A stretch of 64,000 bases of DNA from the NCBI RefSeq assembly GCF_019703515.2, contig NC_059393.1, positions 11,674,001 through 11,738,000 on the forward strand. The letters are read 5' to 3'. The DNA comes from Myxocyprinus asiaticus (Eukaryota; Chordata; Actinopteri; Cypriniformes; Catostomidae). How positions within the stretch are numbered: the first letter of the stretch is position 1; the number at the start of each line of letters is the position of its first letter. The notes below the pieces were generated by a model that was given only the letters and a program-made list of their open reading frames with translations, was not told the origin of the DNA and ran no database searches. Below, in pieces: positions 35,980 through 48,150 of this stretch. The translations under genes and the position numbers were made by a program.

Positions 35980-36942
35980 ATATGTGTTAAAAAGTTAAAC
36001 AATTAATCATGTCCCCTGAAATTCGGTAATAACAATTTGTTTTCTTCCCTTCAGAGCAATTCAAGCTTGAAGTACCACCTTCATGTATTTGCGAGTTGCT
36101 GTCAGCAGGGAGCAGTCAGCACAACTCCAGATGTACAACCATAAGTAAATATGTATGTTGATTTCCCCATAAAGTGAAAACACGTGGCTCTTTGGCGTTT
36201 TCAGACTTTGTTTATGTGACCCTTCCAGCCACAGCAACACTGACTCAACAAATGGTGCAAGTTTGGGTCGGGACAATCTGTTTGTTCGACCAACTGGTAG
36301 ACAGAGAGTGTATTCGGGAAAGCTGTTTAAAACAATATTTATTTTGCAGTTCTGTTAGGAGGAATTACACACTTCAGCTTTAACGTGCTCCACATTTTTA
36401 AGGTCACCTGGAGTCTGTGATTTTTGCACATGTGTGGTTTGAGGTGGTTCTAAATTTTATCAAAAGTGTAAAACTTAGTGATAAATCATGATTTCTGCAC
36501 AAAAAGTCCGCACGGTTTTACGCAGAGATGTGCATACGCACAGTTAGTGAATGAGACAAATTTCTGTAATTTGTGAGGAAGTTTGTAAATTTGATCTTGC
36601 TTTTCTGTGTGTTGTCATCCATAACAACTCAAAATAGGATAGCAGGAGTATCAAGACTGCTTGTCTCTATTAGTGAGAAGAAGAAAAAACACAATCAGTC
36701 AGAACATGCCTGCTAGGCAGAGGGGATGTGTTGCTCTGTGGTAATAGGGTTGGACACAGTTGTGTGCACAGTACCAAACTCCTAAGCTTATCTTGGCTGA
36801 AAAGATTTGGTTTTGTAGGACACATACCATCCGTGGTTCAAGAGAGGGTTTGTGTGAATTTCGCCTGCTATGCAATGTTAAGTATTACAAGTGCCGAAAA
36901 GATTTAGCTTACAAATTTTTGGTAGTTCTTTGCTGAGGGTTC
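35980..36942. other. Spacer with a MITE-like stretch at about 36060-36382
   Basis: The stretch ends 'ggaattacacacttcagcttta', a terminus seen in short dispersed fish elements. Its left end is unclear. 36383-36938 shows nothing further. The 'gttc' at 36939-36942 is the left target duplicate of the next LTR. Confidence 0.4.
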
Positions 36943-37082
36943 TGTTACGTCCCAGGACACATATGTTTGATTGTTTCTTTGTCAAATTGTTTGTTTAATT
37001 ACATCTACGGATGTATGGCATTAGCCTTTTATTGTAATTGGAGATTTGTGCTGTTGTTTTCCTGTTTTGTTGTCTCTGGCTG

Positions 37083-37658
37083 AGTCTCATTTCGAAGGCT
37101 GTGTGCTAGGTAGGACGTGTCTTTTGAAGGCTGCAGTATCCTCCTTTAAACAAGTCTCGTTTAAACGAGACAGCATTCATAGGACAAACGGAAACGGAAC
37201 GTAACATGGTTGCTATGACAGCATGCCACTCTTTAACGAACACGAGCGCTCTGAGTGAGAAGGGAACAAAGTCCCTTTGGAAGGGAATGTATGAGGTAAA
37301 TTTTAGGAGATTTTTAATACTTTATTTTAATTATATATTAATATAATTATACATATTATATACTCTGCACCCATCTACTGAGGTACTTCAACTTGGTAAT
37401 TAACATTACTTGCGTTTGAACATCATATTTACGGGCAAATTGGCGTTATTTTTTTAGACATTTCCGTTGAAGCAAAGAATTGTGGGCTGTGAGTGCCCAC
37501 GAAGGATACACCTCATGCATCCTTCGAATTCCCATGAAAGAAGGTAGCATTCGAAGGCTGCATTCGAAGTGTCCTACTTGCTTTTATGAAACGAGACAGC
37601 CTCTATGACGTATGTGGCTGACAAATGTGACCTCCGGAGGACACAGCCTTCCAAACGA
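37083..37658. mobile_element. Foldback element inside the LTR
   Basis: 'ctcatttcgaaggctgtgt' at the left pairs with 'acacagccttccaaacga' at the right. Further inner pairs involve 'cgtttaaacgagacagc' (37157) and 'gaaacgagacagcc' (37588). About 575 bp, non-coding. No target duplication was resolved. Confidence 0.6.
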
Positions 37659-38339
37659 TCCACGATCTCTCTCTTCCTCCTCACTCCCTTCCTCCTTGCA
37701 GGCTGATTAACAGCAGGTGTTTGCAATGAGGAGTACCAATCACTCCCCTGTCTGGACTGGTTGGTGAGGAGAGGGAAACAGGATAAATCCCAAACAGATC
37801 TTCACTGCAATGGAGCTTCCCTTTTCCCATCCCAGACAGTTGTTCTTGTAGTGTGTCTACATATTGCTGTAGTTGTAGTAATAGTAGTTGATGATTGTTG
37901 TAAGTGATTGGTGTGAAGGTAACTGTTGTTGAAGCTGACCTTAGCCATTTAAATATTGTTAATCCCTCGAGTTTTTGTTGCAAATAGTGTAAATATTAAA
38001 CTAATACGGAAGTGTAGGGAGGTGGGTGCCATTTTGTTTAAACCTGTCTTTTCTTAGGGGTGTAACGATACATCAGTATGGATTGATGCATCGATCAAAT
38101 GACTAATTATTTGATATATCGATGCAATGGGTAAAAATCTATATATATTTTTAAGATGCACCTTTATTTTGACAATCTCATGTTAGCCACATCTGCTTGT
38201 CCGTCGACCATTCTACGCATTTCCGTCAAAGCATTCATTCTCTTTTAAACTGTACAAGCGCCAGATGATCGCGATGCAGCAACCTAGCAGTACTGTCATC
38301 AGCAGCAGCCAAAAAACAAACACAGATGATGTATTATCT

Positions 38340-39833
38340 CCTGTTGGACTCAAGTCATGGGTATGGAAGTATTTTGGATTTAGAAAAAAAGATGGGCAGA
38401 CAGACAAACCCATGTAATTTGCAAACATTGCAAGTACGAGCTGAAATACTCTGGAAATACGACAAACTTGCCAGTGCATCTGAAAAGGAAGCATGGAGTT
38501 GTTTTGGTTGACGAGAGAGTCTCTCTCACCTACCTTGATCAACTTTTTCCCACAAACATTGGCCCAAAACTCAAAAAGAGTGATTAGTATTACATCTGCG
38601 ATCATTTTTATATTTTTATTTTTTATTATATGTAAGGATCAGAGGCCCTACAGTGTAGTTGAAAATCAAGGCTTTCGTGAGCCACTACATAGACTGGAGC
38701 CGAAATACAGCATTCCATCAAGACAGCACTTCAGTGAAAGTTGCATTCCAAAGCTGTACAGGCAAGTAAAAGATGATATATAACATACGCTAATGGATGT
38801 GGGATGAGTCGCAATCACAACAGATGGATGGACATCATGTACAACAGAAGCTTATGTAACCGTGACCTGCCATTATATTGACACCGACTAGCAAATGAAG
38901 AATTATGTTCTGCAGACACGTGTTTTGAACGACTCACACACTGAAGTAAATCTTGGGACAGTCTTGAGAGAAGCATATGAGGAGTGGAATATAAGTGACA
39001 AAAAACCTGCACTGGTCACCGATAATGCCAGCAACACTGCGATAGCCAGACAATAGGCAAATGTGTCACTGCACATTAAATGCTTTGCGCATACAGTTAA
39101 CTTGGCAACACAAAAAGGCCTGAAATGTGCTGGTGCAATCCGTCTTTTGGGAAGAGTGAGAAATTTTGTAATTTTTTCAACACAGCTTGGTTGGTACCGC
39201 TGTTTTAAAAGCGAAGCAGAGGTTGCTCGGAATTCCAGAACACAAGCTTAAACAAGACGTGATCACTCACTGGAACAGCTCCTTTGATGGAGCTGGAGCG
39301 ATTTTTGGAGCAACAAGCTGCAGTGTGTAGTTCACTTCTGGACAAGAACTAAGGAAAGTCACAAATGACATGCATACACTCGTACACTTGCATACAAATG
39401 ACATGACAAAACAACATCGCTACAGCTGAAGAAAGGGTTAAGCTACTCGAACCAGTGAAAACAGCCACCACCATAATGTGCGAGGAAGAGCAGCCCACTG
39501 TATCTGTCACTGCACCTCTTCAAGCTAAATTGTTGGAGCATTTCTGTGTCGCAGATGAAGACTCCAATTTGATTACAGAGATGAAGCAGACAATGGCAAG
39601 GGAGCTTGAACATCGATATCTGGATGTGAGGCAAGTTCTATATAGAGCATCTTCCTTGGATACGAGATTTAAAAAGCTGCCTTTTGTAAGTGAGGAGAAG
39701 AGAGATGCAACTTTCCAGTGTCTCATCCATGAGGCTGCAGAGCTTATGGACCAGAAAGTAAGATAATATTTTTATGTCTGTTTGCAACAAAGTTGTATAA
39801 ATAATATATTCTTTACTGCCTTTCCATTTGCTA

Positions 39834-39867
<34 letters not shown>

Positions 39868-40505
39868 ATTTTTGTCATACTCATCTACAGAATGGCACAG
39901 GCTGAGAATGCAACTGCTCACTCATTTGTTGATCAAACTTCTGTTGTTGATCCTACTTGATTCCAGTGTCCCAGGCTGAAACCACTGAAGAAGGTGTGTA
40001 CATATTGTAGTTAAACATTTGGGTTTTCTATTTTTGGTTAACTGGCTCAAAATTTGATTGTGCTTTTATGTATCAGGTAACAACATTTTGGGGTACACAA
40101 GATATTTTGTTCTCTGTCATAACTAAGCCTTGCTTTCTGTGTCATTTTAGAATATGTTCCTACTTCCAAGAAGTAAAAAATATATGAAGATATCTTCAGT
40201 GACACCTTCTGCACTGTGGACCATAGCCAGATGGCCAAGACCTCTAAAGAGCTGGCCCATGCTGAAGTTGTTAAGACACTGCATCTTTGAACCTGGGAGG
40301 TAAGGTGTTGGAGTGATGAAAAAGTCATCGAACTGAGTTTCCCCTCCTGGCAAACCTTGCCAAAACATACCTTTCCATTCCTGGTACTAGTGTACCATCT
40401 GAGCATGTGTTTAGCACTGTAGGTGATATCGTCCATTCAGAACGCAGTGTCCTGTCTGCTGAGCATGTTGATCAGTTGATTTTCTAAAGAAAAACCTCTC
40501 GAAAG
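38340..40505 (+). pseudogene. hAT transposase with BED finger, decayed
   Basis: hAT transposases cut and paste DNA with an RNase H-like DDE domain. The first block reads SWVWKYFGFRKKDG, then after a shift CKHCKYELKYSGNTTNLPVHLKRKHG, a BED-type zinc finger (Cys-Cys...His-His). Further pieces: RPYSVVENQGFREPLHRLEP (about 38640), TDGWTSCTTEAYV (38820) with an Asp of the catalytic core, VTDNASNTAIARQ (39020), LHIKCFAHTVNLATQKG (39070). The open frame at 39455-39766 contains LEHRYLDVRQVLYRASSLDTRF. The C-terminal hAT dimerisation region reads YLSIPGTSVPSEHVFSTVGD (about 40363) to SAEHVDQLIF. At least six stops or shifts separate the blocks. Closest family by eye: ZBED-like hAT. Confidence 0.88.
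39836..39866. repeat. (GT)n microsatellite inside the hAT
   Basis: About 15 GT units within the region that should connect the last two transposase blocks, probably expanded after insertion. Confidence 0.95.
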
Positions 40506-41363
40506 AGACCACTAGAAGATCTTGTTTGACGTTGTAAAAAGATGTCAAATTGTCACTGATAACTTTATTTTTGAAATTTATTTTTTTATATTTATTTTCT
40601 TGTATACATTTTTTCAACAACTGGAGTACCTCATTTTGTTGTGTATGTCCTAATGGGGATACTAGATTTGCACATTTTAGAGAGCACAGATGACTGAAAG
40701 ACTTTCTTGACTGTTGTCATTTGCTTATCTCATTGCACAAGCCAATGAGCTGTCATCAGACGATTGATCTCATGTGACTTGATTTTTTTTTTTCATTATT
40801 TATTTTTCTATATTTTATTATTTAAAAAACTGAAGTGTATTTTTTGTTGTGGATGTCCCAGTTGGAATTCTGGATTTGCAATGTTCAGAGAGTTCAATTA
40901 AATGTTCATGTTATATTTTGGTTGCATTTGTGAGTTTATAAAAATTTTACTGGTTGTGTAAAAGAGGCACGTAATATCAATATATCGATCGCAGGCCCCT
41001 GAATTGAATCAAATATTGTATCGCTGGCTAAGAGAATCGATGTCAGATCGTATCGTGATGAAACGTCCGATTTACACCTATCTTTTCTCTTGTTCTTTGC
41101 TAATGAGGGAGTTAAGTTTATGTTGTTTGTTTTGCTTTTCACAGGTTAGTTAGATTTTACTCCCCATTAGGCAGAGGTTTTATGCTTGTTATTTTTGCCT
41201 TTGCTCCCTCCTGAAGCCTTTTAAACTTCCATTTTCTGTTTTGATTAAATACATTTTTTGTTGACTATGAAACTTGACTGACCATTGAGAGCTGGGACAG
41301 AAAAAGGGAACTCCCACATCTTGTTACTCCTCTCCAATCCCTAGACTGGAGCGGAACATAACA

Positions 41364-44094
41364 GTTCAAATTCACTAACTATCATAATCTTATATTCTAT
41401 TTAATTTTTATTTTTTATTTTTTATTTAGTTTAATATTTTCTGACTTGAGGCTCTTGTTTAATCCATTGTAGTTTTCATTTTTGTAGTTCTGAATGACTT
41501 TTAATTATTTTAATTTTTTATTTGCCTTCTCAAATTCATCTGGGTTTCTACAGTCAAAAGCACAGTTGCTTGTTTACTTGAATTAACGTGGATTTTGGGT
41601 GAAATGCATGTGGACATCTCACCAAATACTGGGTGTATACATTTTTTATTTATTTATTTATTTTCTTTTAACAAACAAGTTTGCAGAGATTTTGCTGGGA
41701 GCAATGCCTGCTGAAGCTCTGTGGGGTTAAAGTTTTTGAACCTGAGAGAATGAAGAAGAAGAAAAACGATGCTCTTGACAATGAGAGGGGAAACTAGGGA
41801 GTGCTAAGGCCGCATACTATACTCGGGTATGAAAAAGAAGCCGTGCAGATGAGAGGATATCGCTGTAATTTGACATTTGCAGTGGGAGATGAGGTTCAAT
41901 TTAGAGAGGGTTCTCGAGAAATCACAAATTACGCTGCCTCCTTTGAATGAGCTCCTGTGCTCTTTTTCCAATCCACTTCCAGTGGCTCATTGCTTGCCTC
42001 CGGAAAGGCTGGCTTTGGTTTTTCCTCAGCTGGGTAAGTTTTTCATGCAGTCCACACAGCTTTGCCGATGCTATCTAATTCCAGTATAGAGACAGCTATT
42101 TTATCCTCTGCACAGGGAGAAAATGTGGCCACTGCAAAGACCCGCATTCTCTTTACACTATATTTGCTTTTTTCATTCGACAAATATAATTGTGAATTAT
42201 AAATACTTGTGTTTTTCCAGCTGTCTGTTTCATAGACTTAAAAAAATATATATAAAAATAAAAAAATAAAAAATGATATAGCTTGTTTCACAATGCTGGC
42301 AAGCCATTTAATTACTGTAATTAGTGGCTATGGCCACTAGAGATCCTAGAGCAAGATTTGATCTCTCTGCCTTCTTTACCGCAGCTGCAAACAACCTAGT
42401 TACAATAAGACCATCTCAAAGGGAAAATGGAGTGTTTATCGGCGCAAACAAACTAAACAAAAATTTTAGGACAAAACTGAAAGCACTGTCTGATGCTTTT
42501 TTTTTTTAAGGCACTAAAGTAATATTGAATGAAAAAGTTCTGTAAAGTGCTGTAAAGAGAATGTTTTGAATCATGTATGTCATGCATAAATACTGAAGAT
42601 TGAATATTATAGTTAAGAGTTATTAAGAGTAGTTTTAAAGTGTTAAAGGAATTTTGTCACTTACTCACCTTTAGGTTGTTCCAATGTATTATTTTCTTGC
42701 TTTCATTAAAAGGAAAATGAGATTGTCTTTTGCATACTGTACAACAACAAAACTATCATAAGGCTCCAAAAAAAAAGTCTGAATATAGCACACTGAGTAT
42801 AAGTAGTATTTTTTTTATTATTATTTGTTTTTTAATTTTGTTATAAATTTTTTATTAATTAGTGACACTAAATTGACATGCTAAATTAACAACCATACTT
42901 AGAACTAAACTAAAAATGTTAATAAACAGACACATGGTTTTAAATTGGAGGCAAAACCATTGACAAAGAAAATACTGCAAATCTGTCATGTTATGTAGCC
43001 TACTCAAAAGATGAAAAGTATTACAAAAAACTATAAAATAAATAAATAAAATAAAATAAAAAATAACTAGTGAGCCTACTTAGGCACATGACTGAATACA
43101 TAAAATAACCACTTGTTGTAAAGAAAATAAGCTGTCTTCTTTAAATGAGCATCAGGGCATTTACGGTATCTTTCTTAGCTTTTCTCCTGGAGATTTGCTG
43201 ACAGAAACTTGTCGTGTCCTTGCAACCAAGCTGTCTTATTCACTGCACAATAAATAAAGATGATCACTTATGGCATTTAATGTTAAACATTAAGAGGCAT
43301 GTCAGTTAACCAAAAAAATGTAAGCTCCATCATAAAAACATCATAAAAACAGAATAAGCAAAACAGAAATTCAGCAGAGCTCAACTGGCATACGACCACA
43401 TGTTTTGATGCAAGATGCTGATGACAGAGAAATATGTTGAGAACTAAATATCATTTTTGGCTAGTGTCCAAAAGAACATGATTTCATTAATTTAGCCATC
43501 AATAAAGTGTTTTAAACTTTTGGTTCACTCTTGCTTCAGATAATTGAGTTCCACGCACCAGATGTGCAATCTGCTAGCACACTTGCTTAGCATAGTTTGC
43601 TAGCAAGCTAGTTGCTCTCTTGTGTGCAATGTTGTGTTAACTGAAAAGAATCAGCACTTTTGGGGAGTTTTGATAAATGTTCTGTGAGGTGTGACATCTA
43701 AAATGTGAACAAAGTCTAAAGACCCTTAACAAAGCATGCAAACCAACAAGTAAAGAACCATGACTAGCAGGAGTAGTTTGAATATTTGCTTAAAGGTGAT
43801 GTACTTTACAGTAAAGTAAGACTTTATGGGTTAATTTGTCCAAAAGGTGGCTCTGTGGCGTTTTCAACATTTTTTGTTTGAGCATCCCGACCAGTATGAC
43901 ATAGCAAATTAGCTCAAAGAATGATGGGAGTTTGTGGTGGGAGTACCTGCTTGGGCGTTCCATTCAAGTCATTCAAGCCTCATGTGGGCTATTCCTACTT
44001 TACTGTATATCTCTGATCATAAAGGCATTCCATTGCCAGATGCTCGGAAGATGTTGTGTAAGGAAACAAGAGAGCAAAGCTCCCTTTAGCTTAG
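41364..44094. other. Unassigned AT-rich spacer
   Basis: No credible coding frame. A- and T-rich runs occur near 41400, 41650, 42240 and 42800-43060. The stretch at about 43797-43960 ('aaaggtgatgtactttac...ggtggctctgtggcgtt') looks like a short dispersed MITE without clear termini. 41870-42110 is more complex but unrecognised. Confidence 0.4.
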
Positions 44095-45241
44095 CAGGTG
44101 TTTGACGGTCATATCTAGAAGGTGACCCTCATGTCAACATTTTCGCACATGCGCGTTCCTGTTGATGCTTTTGCCGCTCGCCTTCAGCTTATTAATGATG
44201 GAAAGCATTAAATACTTTAAGTCTCTTAAAGTATAAGTTGATGAATGGATTTGTGTGTGTAGCACTGTACCAAGTTCTCTTCTTTTTGTTGTGTTGTTTG
44301 TACAACTTGTAATGTTAATCCTGTTCAGTTGCATTAATGTTAGAATGTTAAAGTTGTAGCCTATAGCTTAGTAAGGCTACTGTTATGGTCTTTGTTGCTC
44401 TTCTTGTCTTTGTTACCTGTTTTAAATGGCTTTATTTTCTAGATGATGATAAAAACTATTATTATTAAGAGTCATGCAATCCCATATTTCTAGACAAAAG
44501 TGTTAAGGCACATATAACTTTAAACTGGGTGGTTGGGTGGATGGTACTTTCTGCATCGTGTTCAGGGGGGTTTGGGAACATTGCCAGTTCATAAGCATGA
44601 GTTTCCATTTTGTTCATGTGTGTTCAAATAAGTGGCGATCCGGCGCTATAATGTGTTTTGAGTGGTATGATGAGTGCTCGTGGCTTTTGGGTGACAGCTG
44701 TAATGTTCTCTTGTGCACATAGATGCTTGCTCTACTCGCTCCTTTCCAGTCGAATCACAAAGGAATATGCAAACACATGTCCCCACTCAAGATATACATC
44801 CACAGATGTGCGGATGCAATCTTGGTTTATTAAAATAAAAAATTACAAAAAGGCAGATTCAAACCAACAACCTTTTTCATCAATGACAGCAATACTACCA
44901 CTACACCAACCAGCCAGCTCTTAGTAGTTGAGCTTATTGGTGTATATTAAAACAAGCTAACAGTATCCCACGACAGGTAGTTGCAGATTTAGAGCTGAAT
45001 TTATCACTTTAATTGTGTGAAATATTTATTTGAGCCCTTGAATTTGTCATCAGGAATGACTATTTATCAAAACAGAACATTTTCAGTAATCTTTTACTGT
45101 GCATAACCTAATTAATATTTGTGAGTTTTGCCACTTCGCACCCCCGTTAGAGCAGCGAAAGCATCAACAGAAAGTGCATGTGTGAGAATCTTGACATGAG
45201 AGGGTTACCTTCTAGACACAACTGTGTTTGACTGTCACCTG
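44095..45241. mobile_element. Long-inverted-repeat DNA element, copy A
   Basis: The left arm (44095-44180) begins CAGGTGTTTGACGGTC and the right arm (about 45155-45241) is its inverse, ending GACTGTCACCTG. Shared arm phrases include 'tctagaaggt', 'catgtcaa' and 'tgttgatgcttt'. The 1.15-kb interior is non-coding and contains 'aagatatacatccacagatgtg' followed by 'tttattaaaataaaa', repeated at 47.3 kb. Ends resemble hAT-type CAG...CTG termini; no clear target duplication. Confidence 0.75.
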
Positions 45242-46137
45242 AGATGTCTCCTAGCAACCCAACTGAAAAACAATGCTGAAACGCTAGTATGTGCTACAGG
45301 TGTACGTTAATAAAAAATAAAAGTATAATATACCATGTTTTATACACCTGTTTCTGCAGGCGTTTGTTAAACAAGTTTTAATATCATGTAATGTAGGAAC
45401 TTTGAATCATTTATTGATATTACTTAAAGTGAATGTCACTTATTTTGTATATCTCCCCAGGTGCTGACATGTTTGTGTGACGTCACGCACCTGCATCTCG
45501 GCAAAATTGGAGTTGAAAATTTCCGCACGAGTTACCCAGTTGGAATTCCGGCTTCAAGTGGCGTTCCAATGGCTTATAGTGCCATTCTGTTGCACTTTTC
45601 CTAGTACAATGATGGAAAATCTGAGTTGAATGGAATGCAACATTAGTGTTTGGAGCCATTATTTTTACATTTTTAAACATTTACTTTCATTGTATGGAAA
45701 AAGATGCAATGGAAGTGAATAATGACTCTAATATTCTAACTCCTGTGTTCCTTTTGTGCTGATCTATCCCTTCACCAAGGTTCACCATGCTAAATTTTGT
45801 TCTTGACATTTGTATTATTATTATTACAAACTGGAGCCCACACAAGAATTTTAACCTTCTTCTGCAATCCGAATATAACCTTGAACAAATCAAGATGAGT
45901 TGTATATATGCTTGACTTGAGAACTAATATTTATTCGCCTACAGATCTATTGTGCTTATCCTGCAGTTTTGGGCACAGCACCACTTCTATTTTGAGGTAA
46001 ATGAATTACATCAGTCCTAACACTCAATCTCAGTATATCACGCATTTCAGATTTGCAAACCTTGCAAACACCCACATATACTGATAGTCTCAAAAGTTTG
46101 AAGCAGTATTTATCTTCAGGACTCCAACCAAGGCTGA
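45242..46137. other. Spacer with old repeat fragments
   Basis: Around 45475-45660 'gtgacgtcacgcacctgcatctc' and 'ttggaattccggcttcaagtgg' resemble a dispersed fish element. 45660-45770 has degenerate phrases like those of the TTAA foldback family. No gene. Confidence 0.35.
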
Positions 46138-46665
46138 AGTGAAAAGGCGGCAGCAGGATACAGATATAAAAGAAGCCTCAGAAGAAGAACTAAGGAGTGG
46201 AAGCCAAAAAGAAAGAAACCTGTCAGTCTGGAGACTCTAGGGAGCAGTGTGTCATCTGAATCTGCTGCCAATACTTGGGGGAAAAAAGTGCTTCATCCTT
46301 TGACAGCTGTCTCATATCTGACTGACGGGCAGCCTCACACCAGAACAAGCAGTACCACAGATACTGCAAAGAAAGATGATTTTACACTGAGCGGTAAATT
46401 CCTAATCTTCGATGTGATGACATTTGATTTTTGCCTTTGCTTTCTTTTTTACCTGCTTCTACCTTCTTCAAAAGGCTTGCAGAAAACAAATGCTGCATTT
46501 GAAACCTCACAAATCTCTTTGTGGCTCAGTTTCAAAATAGCATGCTACAAAAGATTCCCTTGTGACAAAATATTAGTAAAAATCACAGTGCATGCATACG
46601 GCTGTAAATATTCTGAAAATAACATTTTCCATGGCAAAAAGTTTGAGCATCTGAAGAAACCTTAA
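46138..46665 (+). CDS. Unidentified open frame; possible exon (46138-46393)
   Basis: The + strand frame is open for 175 codons after a TGA at 46135-46137. I do not recognise it. The first 85 codons are basic then Ser/Thr-rich (YKRSLRRRTKEWKPKRKKP; ANTWGKKVLHPLTAVSYL; TRTSSTTDTAKKDD). A good splice-donor-like site (GCG|GTAAAT) follows at 46394, beyond which the translation turns hydrophobic and AT-biased, as intron would. A splice-acceptor-like 'tatttatcttcag' ends at 46119, but using it would place the TGA in this frame, so the exon start is unresolved. No start codon context is convincing. It could be a single host exon, part of a degraded gene, or chance. Confidence 0.22.
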   Translation, partial: SEKAAAGYRYKRSLRRRTKEWKPKRKKPVSLETLGSSVSSESAANTWGKKVLHPLTAVSYLTDGQPHTRTSSTTDTAKKDDFTLSGKFLIFDVMTFDFCLCFLFYLLLPSSKGLQKTNAAFETSQISLWLSFKIACYKRFPCDKILVKITVHAYGCKYSENNIFHGKKFEHLKKP

Positions 46666-47264
46666 AGAGAATACAGCAAGAATGAATTTAGTTGCATGAA
46701 ATTTTTATTTGCAAGCAGTAACTAATTCCAATCTAGTAAGTCTATGCATTTGAGGTGACCTTCCCAACACTTTGTAATTTTGTTCCCTTTGTACAGTTTG
46801 TGATGATGGCATTGTGCTGGGAAATTTGAGTGGAGCCCATTATCGAATAAGGTCCGGTCTGCACCAATTACTTGGCAGCAGAGCTCAGTGGTGATTGGAG
46901 CCCCCTAAGAGATTGAACCACAGTCTTTACATAGTGAAAAGCTTGATGTTAGAATTACAGAGGCACTTAATGACATTGTAAATGCTGTCATCAAGCAAGC
47001 CGACTACCCCGAAAATGTATTAACCATCTGTAATTGGGTCATTAAATAATGGTCAGTTTACAAAGCTCATTTACAAAGACGTGACCTGGGAAACCCTCAA
47101 AAACATTCAATTATTAATATTATGACAACCAGTGCTGCATTTAGAGGGATGTGTGCTTTAGGGAGTTGCTGAAAATGGCATTTAAATGGACATGCCAGCC
47201 TCCCTTAATAAGGTTAATGGTTAGGTTAGACACAACAAATGTGGCTGAACATGACTCTAGTTGA
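46666..47264. promoter_or_regulatory. Candidate conserved non-coding block (46780-47060)
   Basis: Complex sequence with ATTA/TAAT cores and no ORFs or repeat similarity within the window. The assignment is by texture only. Confidence 0.2.
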
Positions 47265-48150
47265 ATCGCAAAGAAATATGCAAACATGTGTCCTGACTCA
47301 AGATATACATCCACAGATGTGTGGATGCAATCTCTGTTTATTAAAATAAAAAGCTACAAAAGGGCAGATATAAACCCATAACCCACACTTACAACGACAA
47401 TGCTACCATTAGACCAACCAGTCTGTCTCTTTACAGCAGAGCCAATTGATGTATTTTACCACTAGCTAACAATATCCCATGACAAATTTACAGCTAAATT
47501 TATCTTATTAATTATGTGCATTATGACGGGGGCCTGGATAGCTCAGTGGTAAAATACGCTGGCTACCACCCCTGGAGTTCACTAGTTCGCTAGTTCGAAT
47601 CCAGGGTGTGCTGAGTGACTCCAGCCAGGTCTCCTAAGCAACCAAATTGGCCCAGTTGCTAGGGAGGGTAGAGTCACATGGGGTAACCTCCTCATGGTCG
47701 CTATAATGTGGTTTGTTCTCGGTGGGGCGCATGGTGAATTGAGCGTGGTTGCCGCGGTGGATGGCGTGAAGCCTCCACATGCACTATGTCTCCGTGGCAA
47801 CGCGCTCAACAAGCCACGTGATAAGATGCGTGGGTTGACTGTCTCAGACATGGAGGCAACTGGGATTCGTCCTCCACCACCCAGACTGAGGTGAATCACT
47901 ATGCGACCACAAGGACTTAGAGCGCATTGGGAATTGGGCATTCCAAATTGGGAGAAAAAGGGGAAGAATCCCCAAAAAAAAAAAAAATTATGTGCATTAT
48001 TAATTTGAGTGCTTGAATTTGTCAGCAAGAATGAGTGTTTATCGAAACAGACCATTTAAAAGAATTTTTTACTGTGCAAAATGTGTGAGTTTCCCCACTT
48101 CGCATCCCCGTGAGAGCGGCAAAAGCATAAACGGAACACGCATGTTCCCT
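47265..48150. mobile_element. Long-inverted-repeat element, copy B (partial, split)
   Basis: Matches the interior and right part of copy A in the same orientation: 'aagatatacatccacagatgtg' (47303), 'tttattaaaataaaa', 'gaccaaccag' and, after the SINE, 'tgagtgcttgaatttgtcag' and 'ccacttcgcatccccgtgag'. The outer inverted arms are missing or too diverged. The SINE at 47525-47985 interrupts it. Confidence 0.75.
47525..47985 (+). mobile_element. tRNA-derived SINE, copy 3, full length
   Basis: The most complete copy: tRNA-like head 'gggggcctggatagctcag', B box 'gttcgaatcc' at 47593-47602, unrelated body and A-rich tail ending at about 47985. It is flanked by 'aattatgtgcattat' at 47510-47524 and 47986-48000, a perfect 15-bp target duplication showing L1/L2-type reverse-transcription insertion. 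An 8-bp duplication ('ctagttcg') sits just before the B box. The CACGTG near 47816 is shared with copies 1 and 2. The minus-strand 157-codon ORF across it is an artefact. Confidence 0.94.

Larger units (their letters stand above)
38055..41080 (+). mobile_element. hAT transposon with 8-bp target duplication
   Basis: A 3026-bp element starts TAGGGGTGTAACG and ends TTTACACCTA, imperfect short inverted ends. It is flanked on both sides by 'tcttttct' (38047-38054 and 41081-41088), a perfect 8-bp duplication typical of hAT. The interior holds a decayed BED-finger transposase on the + strand. It was inserted into the LTR of 36943-41363. Confidence 0.93.
36943..41363 (+). mobile_element. Solo LTR split by a hAT element and a foldback
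   Basis: Left end TGTTACGTCCC (36943), right end GGAACATAACA (41363), flanked by 'gttc' on both sides (36939-36942, 41364-41367). The LTR parts are 36943 to about 37080, about 37660-38054 and 41089-41363, together around 0.8 kb. ATTAAA at 41246-41251 supports + orientation. The hAT at 38055-41080 and the foldback at about 37083-37658 are later insertions. No gag/pol is present. Confidence 0.75.

Noticed and set aside
38213..38605. 130-codon minus-strand ORF
   Set aside because: It is antisense to the hAT transposase BED-finger region.
47525..47600. A tRNA gene
   Set aside because: The A and B boxes belong to the head of a SINE, with SINE body, A tail and target duplication following; no proper cloverleaf was confirmed.
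47582..48055. 157-codon minus-strand ORF
   Set aside because: It lies almost entirely across the antisense of the SINE at 47525-47985; similar short ORFs occur over the other SINE copies.
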